Positions 1 to 6,583 of a stretch of 6,644 nt of DNA are shown here, piece by piece. The stretch's first letter is position 1, and each line of letters begins with the position of its first letter. The notes beneath the pieces were generated by a model. The model did not search any database. It had not been told where the DNA came from and worked only from the letters and a program-made list of their open reading frames with translations. The DNA lies in contig JAFUPG010000086.1 of the NCBI GenBank assembly GCA_017481325.1, positions 1-6,644 on the forward strand. Direction: 5' to 3'. Both the position numbers and the translations under genes were made by a program. Origin of the DNA: Oscillospiraceae bacterium. Lineage in GTDB: Bacteria; Bacillota_A; Clostridia; Oscillospirales; Oscillospiraceae.

Positions 1-124
1 GAGGAGGGCGTAAGCCCGACGTGGCAATCTGTTCTCTAAATGTTTCGAATATATGGGCATTTGGTGCAAAACGGAGGCTTTAAGAATACAGATTGCCACG
101 TCGCTACGCTCCTCGCAATGACAT
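1..124. repeat. MITE-like inverted-repeat element, 5' end cut by window edge
   Basis: The outer arms are inverted copies of each other. CGACGTGGCAATCTGT at 17-32 is the exact reverse complement of 88-103, and GAGGAG at 1-6 pairs with CTCCTC at 109-114. A small hairpin (GGGC-GTAA-GCCC, 6-17) sits in the left arm, and the right arm has a shorter variant between the same blocks. The right arm continues with GCAATGACAT (115-124), whose complement begins the related copy at 6584, so the left end probably lies about ten bases before the window. The core (33-87) has no reading frame. The whole unit could fold as one long hairpin in DNA or RNA. Non-coding dispersed elements with a CATTGCGAGGAG...GTGGCAATC core are common in bacterial genomes; calling it a mobilisable MITE is inference, since no transposase or target duplication is visible. 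Confidence 0.75.
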
Positions 125-190
125 TGCGTAATATGAAACCTTACTCATAGTATGAAATCCTTCCTGATACGGACGGCTTTGGCTGCTGCA

Positions 191-453
191 AACTGTTCGA
201 CAAATTTCTGTTTGACAGGCTAAATATTCCAAATCTGTGCCGAAGGCACACCTCAGTTTTTAGTCCTTAGCTGTTAGTTATTAGTTAATAAACAGGCCGA
301 CAAATTTCTGTTTGACGGGCGAAATATTCAAAATCCGTGCCGAAGGCACACCTCAGTTTTTAGTCCTTAGCTCTTAGTTATTAGTTCCAAAACAGACCGA
401 CAAATTCCTGTTTGACGGAATCAAGATCCCAAATCCGTGCCGGAAGCACACCT
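191..453. repeat. 100-bp tandem repeat, about 2.6 units, each with a hairpin
   Basis: Units start at 191, 291 and 391, giving a period of exactly 100 bases. By direct counting units 1 and 2 differ at 11 of 100 positions. Unit 3 is partial, differs at about 11 of its first 60 positions, and loses similarity after about 453. Each unit contains CGACAAATT-CTGTTTGAC, then a short stem-loop (GTGCC-GAA-GGCAC at 237-249 and 337-349, weakened to GTGC-CGGAA-GCAC at 437-449), then ACCTCAGTTTTTAGTCC and a TTAGTTATTAGTT stretch in the first two units. No open reading frame runs through the array with coding character. It fills most of the spacer upstream of mfd. I cannot assign a function; a promoter inside it is not convincing. 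Confidence 0.85.
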
Positions 454-486
454 TCACCATTCCCTCTTTCCTCATTTACCCTTCGA

Positions 487-493
487 AAGGAGG
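487..493 (+). promoter_or_regulatory. Ribosome binding site of mfd
   Basis: AAGGAGG, a full anti-Shine-Dalgarno match, lies 11 bases before the ATG at 505. It decides the start: the in-frame TTG at 412 has no such sequence and falls inside the tandem repeat. The roughly 35 bases just upstream (about 450-484) contain no G, which should leave this site free of secondary structure. Confidence 0.85.
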
Positions 494-504
494 CATTCTC
501 TACA

Positions 505-3500
505 ATGGAACTCTTGCTCACCGCCTTAAAGGGGCTGCCGATTTATAACAAGCTCCTGGCCACACTGGAAAAAAACCGCCACGTGGGGCTCTCCGGCGCT
601 GCCCAGTTGGGGCGCAGCCATCTGATCGCCTCTGTCATTCACCATACCAATCGCCCCGCCCTGATCCTCTGCCAGGACGAGATGGCCGCCCGTCGCAGCC
701 AGGAGGAACTGAAATCCTTCCTGGATCTGGAAATTCCCATCTTGCCCTCCCGTGACCTGGGCTTTTACAGCGCCTCTGCCATCTCCCGTCAGTTTGAGCA
801 GAAGCGCCTGAAGCTGCTCTACGAGCTGAGCATGGGCAAATGCCCTCTGCTGATCGCCACCTGGGAGGCGCTTTGCGTCCGCACCATGCCCAAAAGCAGC
901 CTCTTCGCCTGCGCCAAAGAACTGCGCCAGGGGGCTGTACTGGAGCAGGAGGCGCTGATCGCCGCCCTGAGCCGCAGCGGTTATGTACGCTGCTCTCTGG
1001 TGGAGGGCGCCGGACAGTTTGCCGTCCGTGGTGGCATTGTGGATATCTTCTCTCCGGCCTATGCCGATCCCATCCGTGTGGAATTTTTCGGGGACGAGAT
1101 CGACACCATGGGCTTCTTTGATGTCGTAACCCAGCGCCGCCGGGAGAACACGGATTATGCTTTGATCCTTCCTGTGGCTGAGACCCAGCCCGACCTCCAC
1201 CCTGAGGGACGGCAAGGTCTGATCGACGATCTGGAGGCGCTGCAAAGCCGCCTGCGCCGCCGCAAAGTTCCCAATGAAGCCCTGCTGAAAACCCTCCGGG
1301 AGGACACGGAGCAGCTGGCCGCCGGCCTGAGCTTTGCCCCCAGCGACCGCTACATGGCCATGATCTACCCGGAATTCACCTGCGCCGCCGACTATATTCC
1401 CTCGGGCAGCCTGATTTTCTTCTGCGACCACGGCAACCTGCGCCGTGCCGCCGACCGCTATACGGAGGAACAGGGTCTGATGCTGGACAGCCTGCTGGAA
1501 TCCGGTGTTCTTTTCGGTGAAAACTGCGAATTCAGCGCCGATTTTGAGACGGTTTGCAGCACTTTGCAGCGCTGTACCGCCCTGTTTTTGGACTCTTTCC
1601 TGGCCTCCCGTTATCCCGAGAGCCTGCCGCCCAAAGAGCTGCTGAGCATCAGCGTCAAGCAGCTGCCCTCCTACGGCGGCAATCTGGAGGTGGCCATAGG
1701 TGACCTTGCCCACTATCAGAAAAATGACTTTGCCTCCCTTGTTCTCTGCGGCAACCGGCGCCGAGGGGAGATTTTGGCCCAACAGCTGCGGGACAAAGGT
1801 CTCTCCGCCATGCTGGCTTTCCCCCTGAAGAGCCTGCCCAAGCCGGGGCAGATCCTCCTGACCGACGGATCTCTGCCCTTTGGTCTGGAATATCCGGAGA
1901 TGAAATTGGCCGTGCTGACCGAGGGTCAGTTACTGGCACAAAACGCTCAAAATTCACGCAAAAAGCGTCAAAAACCTACCAATCGACAGAAATTGGACTC
2001 CTTTACCGATCTCTCTCCCGGCGATCTGGTGGTACATGAGTATCACGGCATCGGCAAATATCTGGCCATGGAGCAGATCAAAGTGGATGGAGCCGTAAAG
2101 GATTACGTCAAAATCGCCTATCAGGGCACGGATGTGCTCTACGTCCCTGCCACCCAGCTGGACCTGATCGGTAAGTATATTGGCGGCAGCGAGGACAGCG
2201 GTGTGAAGCTGAGCCGCCTGGGCGGCGACCAGTGGGAGAAGACCAAGCAGCGTGCCAAATCCGCCGCCAAGGAGCTGGCGGTGGATCTGATTAAGCTCTA
2301 CGCCGAGCGCAAGCGGCTGCCCGGTTTCGCCTTTGCCGCCGACTCCCCCTGGCAGCTGGAGTTTGAGCAGAACTTCCCCTATGCCGAGACCGATGACCAG
2401 CTGCGATCCATTGACGAGATCAAGTCCGACATGGAGTCCCCGGCACCCATGGATCGTCTGCTCTGCGGCGACGTGGGCTTCGGCAAGACGGAGGTCGCCC
2501 TCCGAGCCGCCATGAAGGCCATTTTAGACGGCAAACAGGTAGCTGTCTTAGTGCCCACCACCGTGCTGGCACAGCAGCATTACACCACTGCCTGTGCCCG
2601 TTTTCAGGGTTTCCCCGTGAATATTGGGGTGCTCTCCCGTTTTTCCACCCCCGCCCAGAACCGCAAGGTGCTCTCTGACCTGCGCAGCGGTGTGCTGGAT
2701 CTGGTGATCGGCACCCACAAGCTGCTGCAAAAAGATGTGGTTTTCAAGGATCTGGGTCTTCTGATCGTGGACGAGGAGCAGCGCTTTGGTGTCAGCCACA
2801 AGGAGAAACTGAAAGAACTGGCCCACGGCGTGGACGTTCTGACCCTCTCTGCCACCCCCATTCCCAGAACCCTCAACATGGCGCTCTCGGGCATCCGGGA
2901 TATGTCCACCATCGAAGAGCCGCCTCACGACCGCTACCCCGTGCAGACCTATGTGCTGGAATATGCCCAGCCCATTCTTATCGACGCCATGCGACGGGAG
3001 CTGGAGCGTGGCGGGCAGGTATATTTCCTCCACAATCGGGTGGAGTCCATCGCCCAGTGCGCCGCACGGATCAAGAAGGATCTGCCCGGTGCCAACGTGG
3101 GCATCGCCCATGGCAAGATGAATGAGGAAGAGCTGTCGGAGGTCATGCAGGCCATGGCCGACGGGGAACTGCAGATTCTGGTCTGCACCACCATCATTGA
3201 AACGGGCATCGACATTCCCAATGTGAACACCCTGATCATCGAGGATGCTGATAAGCTGGGTCTGGCGCAGCTGCACCAGATCCGTGGCCGTGTGGGCCGT
3301 TCCGGTCGCCATGCCTATGCCTACCTGACCTTCCGCAAGGGAAAAGTCCTGACGGAGATCGCCGAAAAGCGCCTCAATGCCATCCGGGAATATGCGGAGT
3401 TCGGCTCCGGCTTCAAGATCGCCATGCGTGACCTGGAGATCCGTGGAGCAGGCAGTCTGCTGGGCGCCTCCCAATCCGGACATATGATCTCCATCGGCTA

Positions 3501-4023
3501 TGACCTCTACCTGAAGCTGCTGGAGGAAGCCGTGCTGGAGGAACGGGGCGAAAAGCCCTTACAGGAGGTCAGCTGCACCGCCGATCTGGACGTCACCGCC
3601 AATATCGACAAGGACTACATCTCCAACGGCGAGCAGCGCATGGATCTCTATCGCCGCATGGCGGCCATCCGCTCCAAGGAGGATGCCGATGAGCTGCTGG
3701 ATGAGATTGTAGACCGCTACGGCGATCCTCCAAAAGGCGCTTTAAATCTCATCGATATTGCACTTTTACGTGCAGATGCTGCCGCTTGTGACGTCACAGA
3801 TATCAGCCAACGGGGCAGAGAACTGCTCTTTACCTTGCAGAGCTTCTCCTTTGAGGAGATCTCCCGGCTCTGTGCGCTGCCGGAATACAAAAACCGCCTT
3901 TATCTTGCCCCCAAGGCCAACGTGCCCATTCTCTGCCTGAAGCTGCTGCAAAAAGAGGATTCCCTGAAGGCCGCACAAAAATTTTTCAAAAATTATCAAA
4001 AAGAAGGAAACAAAAGCTCCTGA
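505..4023 (+). CDS. mfd: Transcription-repair coupling factor Mfd
   Basis: A 1172-residue DNA translocase that removes RNA polymerase stalled at DNA damage and recruits UvrA, directing nucleotide excision repair to the transcribed strand; it acts in the cytoplasm. Family domains appear in order. The UvrB-like N-terminal module (about 1-340) has a degenerate nucleotide loop (GAAQLGRSH, 31-39, no catalytic Lys) and RGGIVDIF (175-182). A basic linker precedes the RNA-polymerase-interacting domain, which starts near 500 with SPGDLVVHEYHGIG (504-517). The RecG-like motor has Walker A GDVGFGKT (655-662), DEEQ (756-759), SATPIPRTL (782-790), TTIIETGID (895-903) and QIRGRVGR (925-932). The translocation motif spans about 967-987, and the C-terminal domain carries RYGDPP (1071-1076). 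Length matches known Mfd proteins (about 1150-1180) and no motif is broken. ATG 505 is chosen for its Shine-Dalgarno; the TTG at 412 would add 31 residues unlike the family. No gene lies within 500 bases upstream, and the stop codon is inside a hairpin. Confidence 0.98.
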   Translation: MELLLTALKGLPIYNKLLATLEKNRHVGLSGAAQLGRSHLIASVIHHTNRPALILCQDEMAARRSQEELKSFLDLEIPILPSRDLGFYSASAISRQFEQKRLKLLYELSMGKCPLLIATWEALCVRTMPKSSLFACAKELRQGAVLEQEALIAALSRSGYVRCSLVEGAGQFAVRGGIVDIFSPAYADPIRVEFFGDEIDTMGFFDVVTQRRRENTDYALILPVAETQPDLHPEGRQGLIDDLEALQSRLRRRKVPNEALLKTLREDTEQLAAGLSFAPSDRYMAMIYPEFTCAADYIPSGSLIFFCDHGNLRRAADRYTEEQGLMLDSLLESGVLFGENCEFSADFETVCSTLQRCTALFLDSFLASRYPESLPPKELLSISVKQLPSYGGNLEVAIGDLAHYQKNDFASLVLCGNRRRGEILAQQLRDKGLSAMLAFPLKSLPKPGQILLTDGSLPFGLEYPEMKLAVLTEGQLLAQNAQNSRKKRQKPTNRQKLDSFTDLSPGDLVVHEYHGIGKYLAMEQIKVDGAVKDYVKIAYQGTDVLYVPATQLDLIGKYIGGSEDSGVKLSRLGGDQWEKTKQRAKSAAKELAVDLIKLYAERKRLPGFAFAADSPWQLEFEQNFPYAETDDQLRSIDEIKSDMESPAPMDRLLCGDVGFGKTEVALRAAMKAILDGKQVAVLVPTTVLAQQHYTTACARFQGFPVNIGVLSRFSTPAQNRKVLSDLRSGVLDLVIGTHKLLQKDVVFKDLGLLIVDEEQRFGVSHKEKLKELAHGVDVLTLSATPIPRTLNMALSGIRDMSTIEEPPHDRYPVQTYVLEYAQPILIDAMRRELERGGQVYFLHNRVESIAQCAARIKKDLPGANVGIAHGKMNEEELSEVMQAMADGELQILVCTTIIETGIDIPNVNTLIIEDADKLGLAQLHQIRGRVGRSGRHAYAYLTFRKGKVLTEIAEKRLNAIREYAEFGSGFKIAMRDLEIRGAGSLLGASQSGHMISIGYDLYLKLLEEAVLEERGEKPLQEVSCTADLDVTANIDKDYISNGEQRMDLYRRMAAIRSKEDADELLDEIVDRYGDPPKGALNLIDIALLRADAAACDVTDISQRGRELLFTLQSFSFEEISRLCALPEYKNRLYLAPKANVPILCLKLLQKEDSLKAAQKFFKNYQKEGNKSS

Positions 4024-4069
4024 TTTTTCGTCTAAGAAAGCGGACGGGAAGCAGGAGCTTCCTTCTTTT
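3999..4069 (+). terminator. Probable terminator hairpin overlapping the mfd stop
   Basis: AAGCTCCTG (4014-4022) pairs with CAGGAGCTT (4052-4060). The stem can extend outward: AAAAGAAGG (3999-4007) pairs with CCTTCTTTT (4061-4069), leaving a 6-base bulge on the left. It can also extend inward through TTTTCGTC (4025-4032) with GACGGGAA (4043-4050), using two G-U pairs. The descending arm ends in a pyrimidine-rich tract rather than a clean T run, so efficiency is uncertain. The left arm contains the last mfd codons and part of the TGA, so translating ribosomes should affect folding. Confidence 0.6.
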
Positions 4070-4121
4070 CCCAAGTTTACATAATATTCACATTTGAGCT
4101 TAAAAATTTTTGAGTTTTCTG

Positions 4122-4149
4122 TTGCTTTTTGAGACAATATCGGTATAAT
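4122..4149 (+). promoter_or_regulatory. Sigma-A-type promoter for the VanW-family gene
   Basis: The -10 element is a perfect TATAAT at 4144-4149. The best -35 is TTGCTT at 4122-4127 (three of six consensus bases, including TTG), with a 16-base spacer. An A/T-rich stretch including AAAAATTTTT (4102-4111) lies just upstream and could serve as an UP element. Expected initiation near 4156 gives a leader of about 47 bases. This supports transcription separate from mfd. Confidence 0.65.
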
Positions 4150-4169
4150 AAGGGCAGGAACGAAGTTGC

Positions 4170-4184
4170 TGCGCAAATTGCGCA
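4170..4184. promoter_or_regulatory. 15-bp palindrome in the leader of the VanW-family gene
   Basis: TGCGCAA-A-TTGCGCA is a perfect 7-bp inverted repeat around one central base. It lies between the predicted transcription start (about 4156) and the Shine-Dalgarno (4192). That position suits a repressor operator; in RNA it would form a 5-bp stem (TGCGC/GCGCA) with a 5-base loop close to the ribosome site. No regulator is identifiable from the window, so the role is inference. Confidence 0.4.
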
Positions 4185-4191
4185 TATAGAT

Positions 4192-4196
4192 AGGAG
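4192..4196 (+). promoter_or_regulatory. Ribosome binding site of the VanW-family gene
   Basis: AGGAG lies six bases before the ATG at 4203, an ideal spacing, and supports that start codon. Confidence 0.85.
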
Positions 4197-4202
4197 AAAT
4201 TT

Positions 4203-6338
4203 ATGGGTAAGTTCGAAAAAAAGAATCGCCTTCCCTCTTCGGAGGATCGGCCCCTTTACTATAACAGCCAGCAGCCTGTGGTCACGCCCCGGGGTGCTGC
4301 CAACAGCGGCGGCGCAAAAACGCCGGAAAAACAGAGTGCTCCCAAAAGCGAGAAGCCCAGAAGAAAGAAAAAGGGCAGCAAGCTGCCTCTGGTGCTGAGC
4401 CTGGTTGCGGCTGTGGCAGTGATCGTCACCTGCGTTATCGGCTACTTCCTTCTGAAGGATGACGGCCTGATTGCAGATAATATTTATGTTGCAGGTATCG
4501 ATCTCAGCGGCATGACTCCGGAAGAAGCCACTGCCGCTTTACAGGCACTTTCCTTTACAGAGACCATGAACATCCGTCTCTACACCCGTGGCGATATTTT
4601 TGACACCTACACCACCACCTACGATCCCAAGACCGAGGTGGAACTGGATATCTTCGGCAATCCTCTGGAGAATCCTCAGCAGTCCGACCCCATTGTGGAG
4701 CCGGAGAAGCCCGAGACCGATGCCGATGCCCCTCTGGACGAGAACGGCAACCCCTATCTGCGGGATATGCTGCTGTGCCTCCCCGGTGACAAGGTAAATG
4801 TATCTCTGGACGTGCAGAAAGCCGTTGACAAGGCCATGACCTACGGCCGTGGCTTCGCCGCCAAGAAGAACGAGACCCGTGTGGACATCGACGTGGTGCC
4901 GTACCTGACCCTGGACGAGGCCTATATCCGGGACGTGCTGGAGAGCACCCTGGGTCAGTCCAATCTGGAGGGCTCTGAGACCGAGATCCGCAAGACCACC
5001 GTCATTCTCAACGATGCGGACGGCAACCCCGTGGAAACCGAAGCCGTGGAGATCACCCTGGGCACCCTGCGCCGTCAGGTTAACATTGACGAGCTCTTTG
5101 AGATAATCGTCAGCGGCTATATGTCCGGCAATTACGATCTGCAGTACGTCTACGACGAGACCGTTCCCTCTCCCGTGGATCTGGATGCCCTGTATCAAGA
5201 GTATGACTGCACAAAGCCCGTAGGTGCCTTCTGTGACAAGAACACCTATGAAATCACCGACGAGGTCAATGGCTACGGTTTCACCATGGCCGAGGCTTAT
5301 AGGGCCTTCCTTCCCGCCAAGGCCGGCGACACTGTGACCTTGCCCCTCCGGGAGTTGGTTCCCGATATTACCAGAGCCTCCCTGGAGGCAGAGCTGTTCC
5401 GCGACGTGCTCAGCTCCTATGACAGCCCTCACGTCTGGAATCCCACCCGTACCCACAATCTGGAGCTGGCCTGCGAAGCCATTGACGGCACCATTGTCAA
5501 GCCCGGCGAGGTCTTCTCCTTTAATGAGACCGTAGGCGAGCGTACCGCTGAAAAGGGCTACGGCGAAGCCGGTGTCTATGTGGGCGGCAGAACGGAAAAT
5601 CAGCTGGGCGGCGGTGTCTGCCAGGTTGCCTCTACCCTTTTCTACTGCACCATAAAGGCTGACCTGGAGGTGGTGGAGCGCTGGGAGCATCAGTTCCTGC
5701 CCACCTATATTCCCTACGGCATGGATGCCACCGTTTACTGGGGCTCCCTGGACTACCAGTTCCGCAATAACACCAAGTTCCCCATCCGCATTGAAGCCTC
5801 GGTCTATGACGGCTATGTCCACGTCCGTTTTGTGGGCACCAATACCAAGAACTACACCGTCAAGCTGGACTATTCCGTCACCAAGTGGTACGAATATGAG
5901 GAAGTGACCATCAATATCCATCCCGAAATGGACGATTACGAAAAGTATCAGAAGTATGAAGAGGGCGAGGTCATCACCACTCCCTACACCGGCGCTGACG
6001 TGACCACCTATATGTATAAGTACGACCTGGACGGCAATCTGATCTCCTCGGAAGCCATTTTCTACTCCGAGTACGACAAGCGTGACAAGGAGATCGCCCA
6101 TATCGGCACCGGCGAAGAAGAGGAGAGCACCGATCCCTCCGAGTCCACCGACCCCAGCGACAGCAGCAGCGAATCCACCACAGAATCCACCGAGACTCCC
6201 ACGGAAAGCACTGAAACCCCCACGGAGTCCACGGAAACGCCCACAGAATCTACCGAGCCTCCCACGGAGAGCACAGAGCCTCCCACCGAGTCCACCGATC
6301 CCCCCACAGAAAGCAGCTCGGACGGCAGCGGAGAATAA
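4203..6338 (+). CDS. Membrane-anchored VanW-family protein with putative peptidoglycan-binding region
   Basis: A 711-residue protein with a VanW domain. The biochemical role of VanW proteins is unsettled; the name comes from vancomycin-resistance clusters, but most clostridial members are ordinary envelope proteins, so resistance should not be inferred. A basic cytoplasmic N-terminus (1-60, with RRKKK at 53-57) precedes one membrane segment (about 61-84), predicting an N-in, C-out protein. IYVAGIDLSGMTPEEA (94-109) and the region to about 345 resemble the YoaR/PG_binding_4 type putative peptidoglycan-binding module; this assignment is by pattern. A Pro/Asp/Glu-rich insert lies at about 155-180. 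The VanW domain (about 405-540) carries GEVFSFNETVG (435-445) and GGGVCQVASTLF (469-480, Cys473), the most recognisable family signatures. A further region contains YDLDGNLISSE, and the last 75 or so residues are an acidic Ser/Thr/Pro tail. No LPXTG sorting signal is present. It has its own promoter and terminator, so it is probably monocistronic. Confidence 0.9.
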   Translation: MGKFEKKNRLPSSEDRPLYYNSQQPVVTPRGAANSGGAKTPEKQSAPKSEKPRRKKKGSKLPLVLSLVAAVAVIVTCVIGYFLLKDDGLIADNIYVAGIDLSGMTPEEATAALQALSFTETMNIRLYTRGDIFDTYTTTYDPKTEVELDIFGNPLENPQQSDPIVEPEKPETDADAPLDENGNPYLRDMLLCLPGDKVNVSLDVQKAVDKAMTYGRGFAAKKNETRVDIDVVPYLTLDEAYIRDVLESTLGQSNLEGSETEIRKTTVILNDADGNPVETEAVEITLGTLRRQVNIDELFEIIVSGYMSGNYDLQYVYDETVPSPVDLDALYQEYDCTKPVGAFCDKNTYEITDEVNGYGFTMAEAYRAFLPAKAGDTVTLPLRELVPDITRASLEAELFRDVLSSYDSPHVWNPTRTHNLELACEAIDGTIVKPGEVFSFNETVGERTAEKGYGEAGVYVGGRTENQLGGGVCQVASTLFYCTIKADLEVVERWEHQFLPTYIPYGMDATVYWGSLDYQFRNNTKFPIRIEASVYDGYVHVRFVGTNTKNYTVKLDYSVTKWYEYEEVTINIHPEMDDYEKYQKYEEGEVITTPYTGADVTTYMYKYDLDGNLISSEAIFYSEYDKRDKEIAHIGTGEEEESTDPSESTDPSDSSSESTTESTETPTESTETPTESTETPTESTEPPTESTEPPTESTDPPTESSSDGSGE
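6186..6311 (+). repeat. Six-fold 21-bp coding repeat (ST[E/D][T/P]PTE heptads)
   Basis: Residues 662-703 of the VanW-family protein are six back-to-back heptads: STETPTE three times, STEPPTE twice, STDPPTE once. Irregular S/T/D/E-rich sequence precedes them, and SSSDGSGE ends the protein. Codons vary between units (Ser as TCC, AGC and TCT; Thr as ACC, ACT, ACG and ACA), so the amino-acid pattern is kept better than the DNA. Such tails in other surface proteins are extended, wall-spanning and sometimes glycosylated linkers; that role here is inference. Confidence 0.9.
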
Positions 6339-6363
6339 ACAGAATACAACGAATACAAATAGC

Positions 6364-6399
6364 AGCAGCACCCGGAAAACCCCGGGTGCTGCTTTTTTT
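6364..6399 (+). terminator. Intrinsic terminator of the VanW-family gene
   Basis: AGCAGCACCCGG (6364-6375) pairs perfectly with CCGGGTGCTGCT (6382-6393) around a 6-base loop, and seven T residues (6393-6399) follow. This is a strong rho-independent terminator 25 bases after the TAA stop at 6336-6338. Confidence 0.95.
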
Positions 6400-6440
6400 G
6401 GAAAGAAATGAGAAAAAGTTGTATATTAATGACGAATAGT

Positions 6441-6490
6441 GAATAACTGAGGTATGGGCTCCGCCCATGAAATTATAATCCGTGCCGAAG
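6441..6490. repeat. Diverged hairpin element related to the upstream tandem repeat
   Basis: AACTGAGGT (6445-6453) is the reverse complement of ACCTCAGTT at 250-258 and 350-358. Next to it is a perfect stem ATGGGC-TCC-GCCCAT (6454-6468), in the same relative place as the GTGCC-GAA-GGCAC stem of the left repeat but with different stem bases. AATCCGTGCCGAAG (6477-6490) then matches 332-345 exactly, in direct orientation. The segment looks like a rearranged or truncated relative of the left array. Nothing coding is seen in the 6400-6583 spacer. Confidence 0.6.
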
Positions 6491-6583
6491 AAACTTGAAA
6501 TAAAGTCAAATAGATGTTTATCGAACTGTTTTCTTTCCGTCCAAAGCCTCGTTGTCGATAGAGGTACAGGCTGCCGAAAAGCC

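Noticed and set aside
114..128. Palindrome CGCAATG-A-CATTGCG at the right end of the left element
   Set aside because: Probably the element terminus meeting a decayed copy of the same terminus or host sequence; too short to call a separate site or a target duplication.
132..169. Imperfect 19-base direct repeat starting TATGAAA at 132 and 151
   Set aside because: Short and needs an indel to align, so it may be chance in AT-rich sequence.
212..240. TTGACA at 212-217 as a -35 element
   Set aside because: No acceptable -10 lies 16-18 bases downstream, and the other units have TTGACG with no -10 either.
191..453. CRISPR array
   Set aside because: The full 100-bp unit repeats, with no alternation of constant repeats and unique spacers, and there are no cas genes.
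412..504. N-terminal extension of Mfd from the TTG at 412
   Set aside because: The 31 extra residues derive from the tandem repeat and a pyrimidine-rich spacer, have no ribosome site, and do not resemble Mfd; the ATG at 505 has AAGGAGG upstream.
526..1782. 418-codon open frame on the minus strand
   Set aside because: It lies wholly antisense to conserved mfd sequence and has no recognisable domain; GC-rich codon bias leaves such frames open.
2548..3483. 311-codon open frame on the minus strand
   Set aside because: Antisense to the motor domain of Mfd, with composition explained by the sense codons.
4203..6338. Vancomycin-resistance gene
   Set aside because: Only the VanW domain is shared; no vanH, vanA/B or vanX ligase-pathway genes or VanRS regulators are present.
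4539..6371. 610-codon open frame on the minus strand
   Set aside because: Long but fully antisense to the VanW-family gene; its Gly-rich, low-complexity N-terminal part mirrors the Ser/Thr/Pro/Glu tail, and it would start inside the terminator region.
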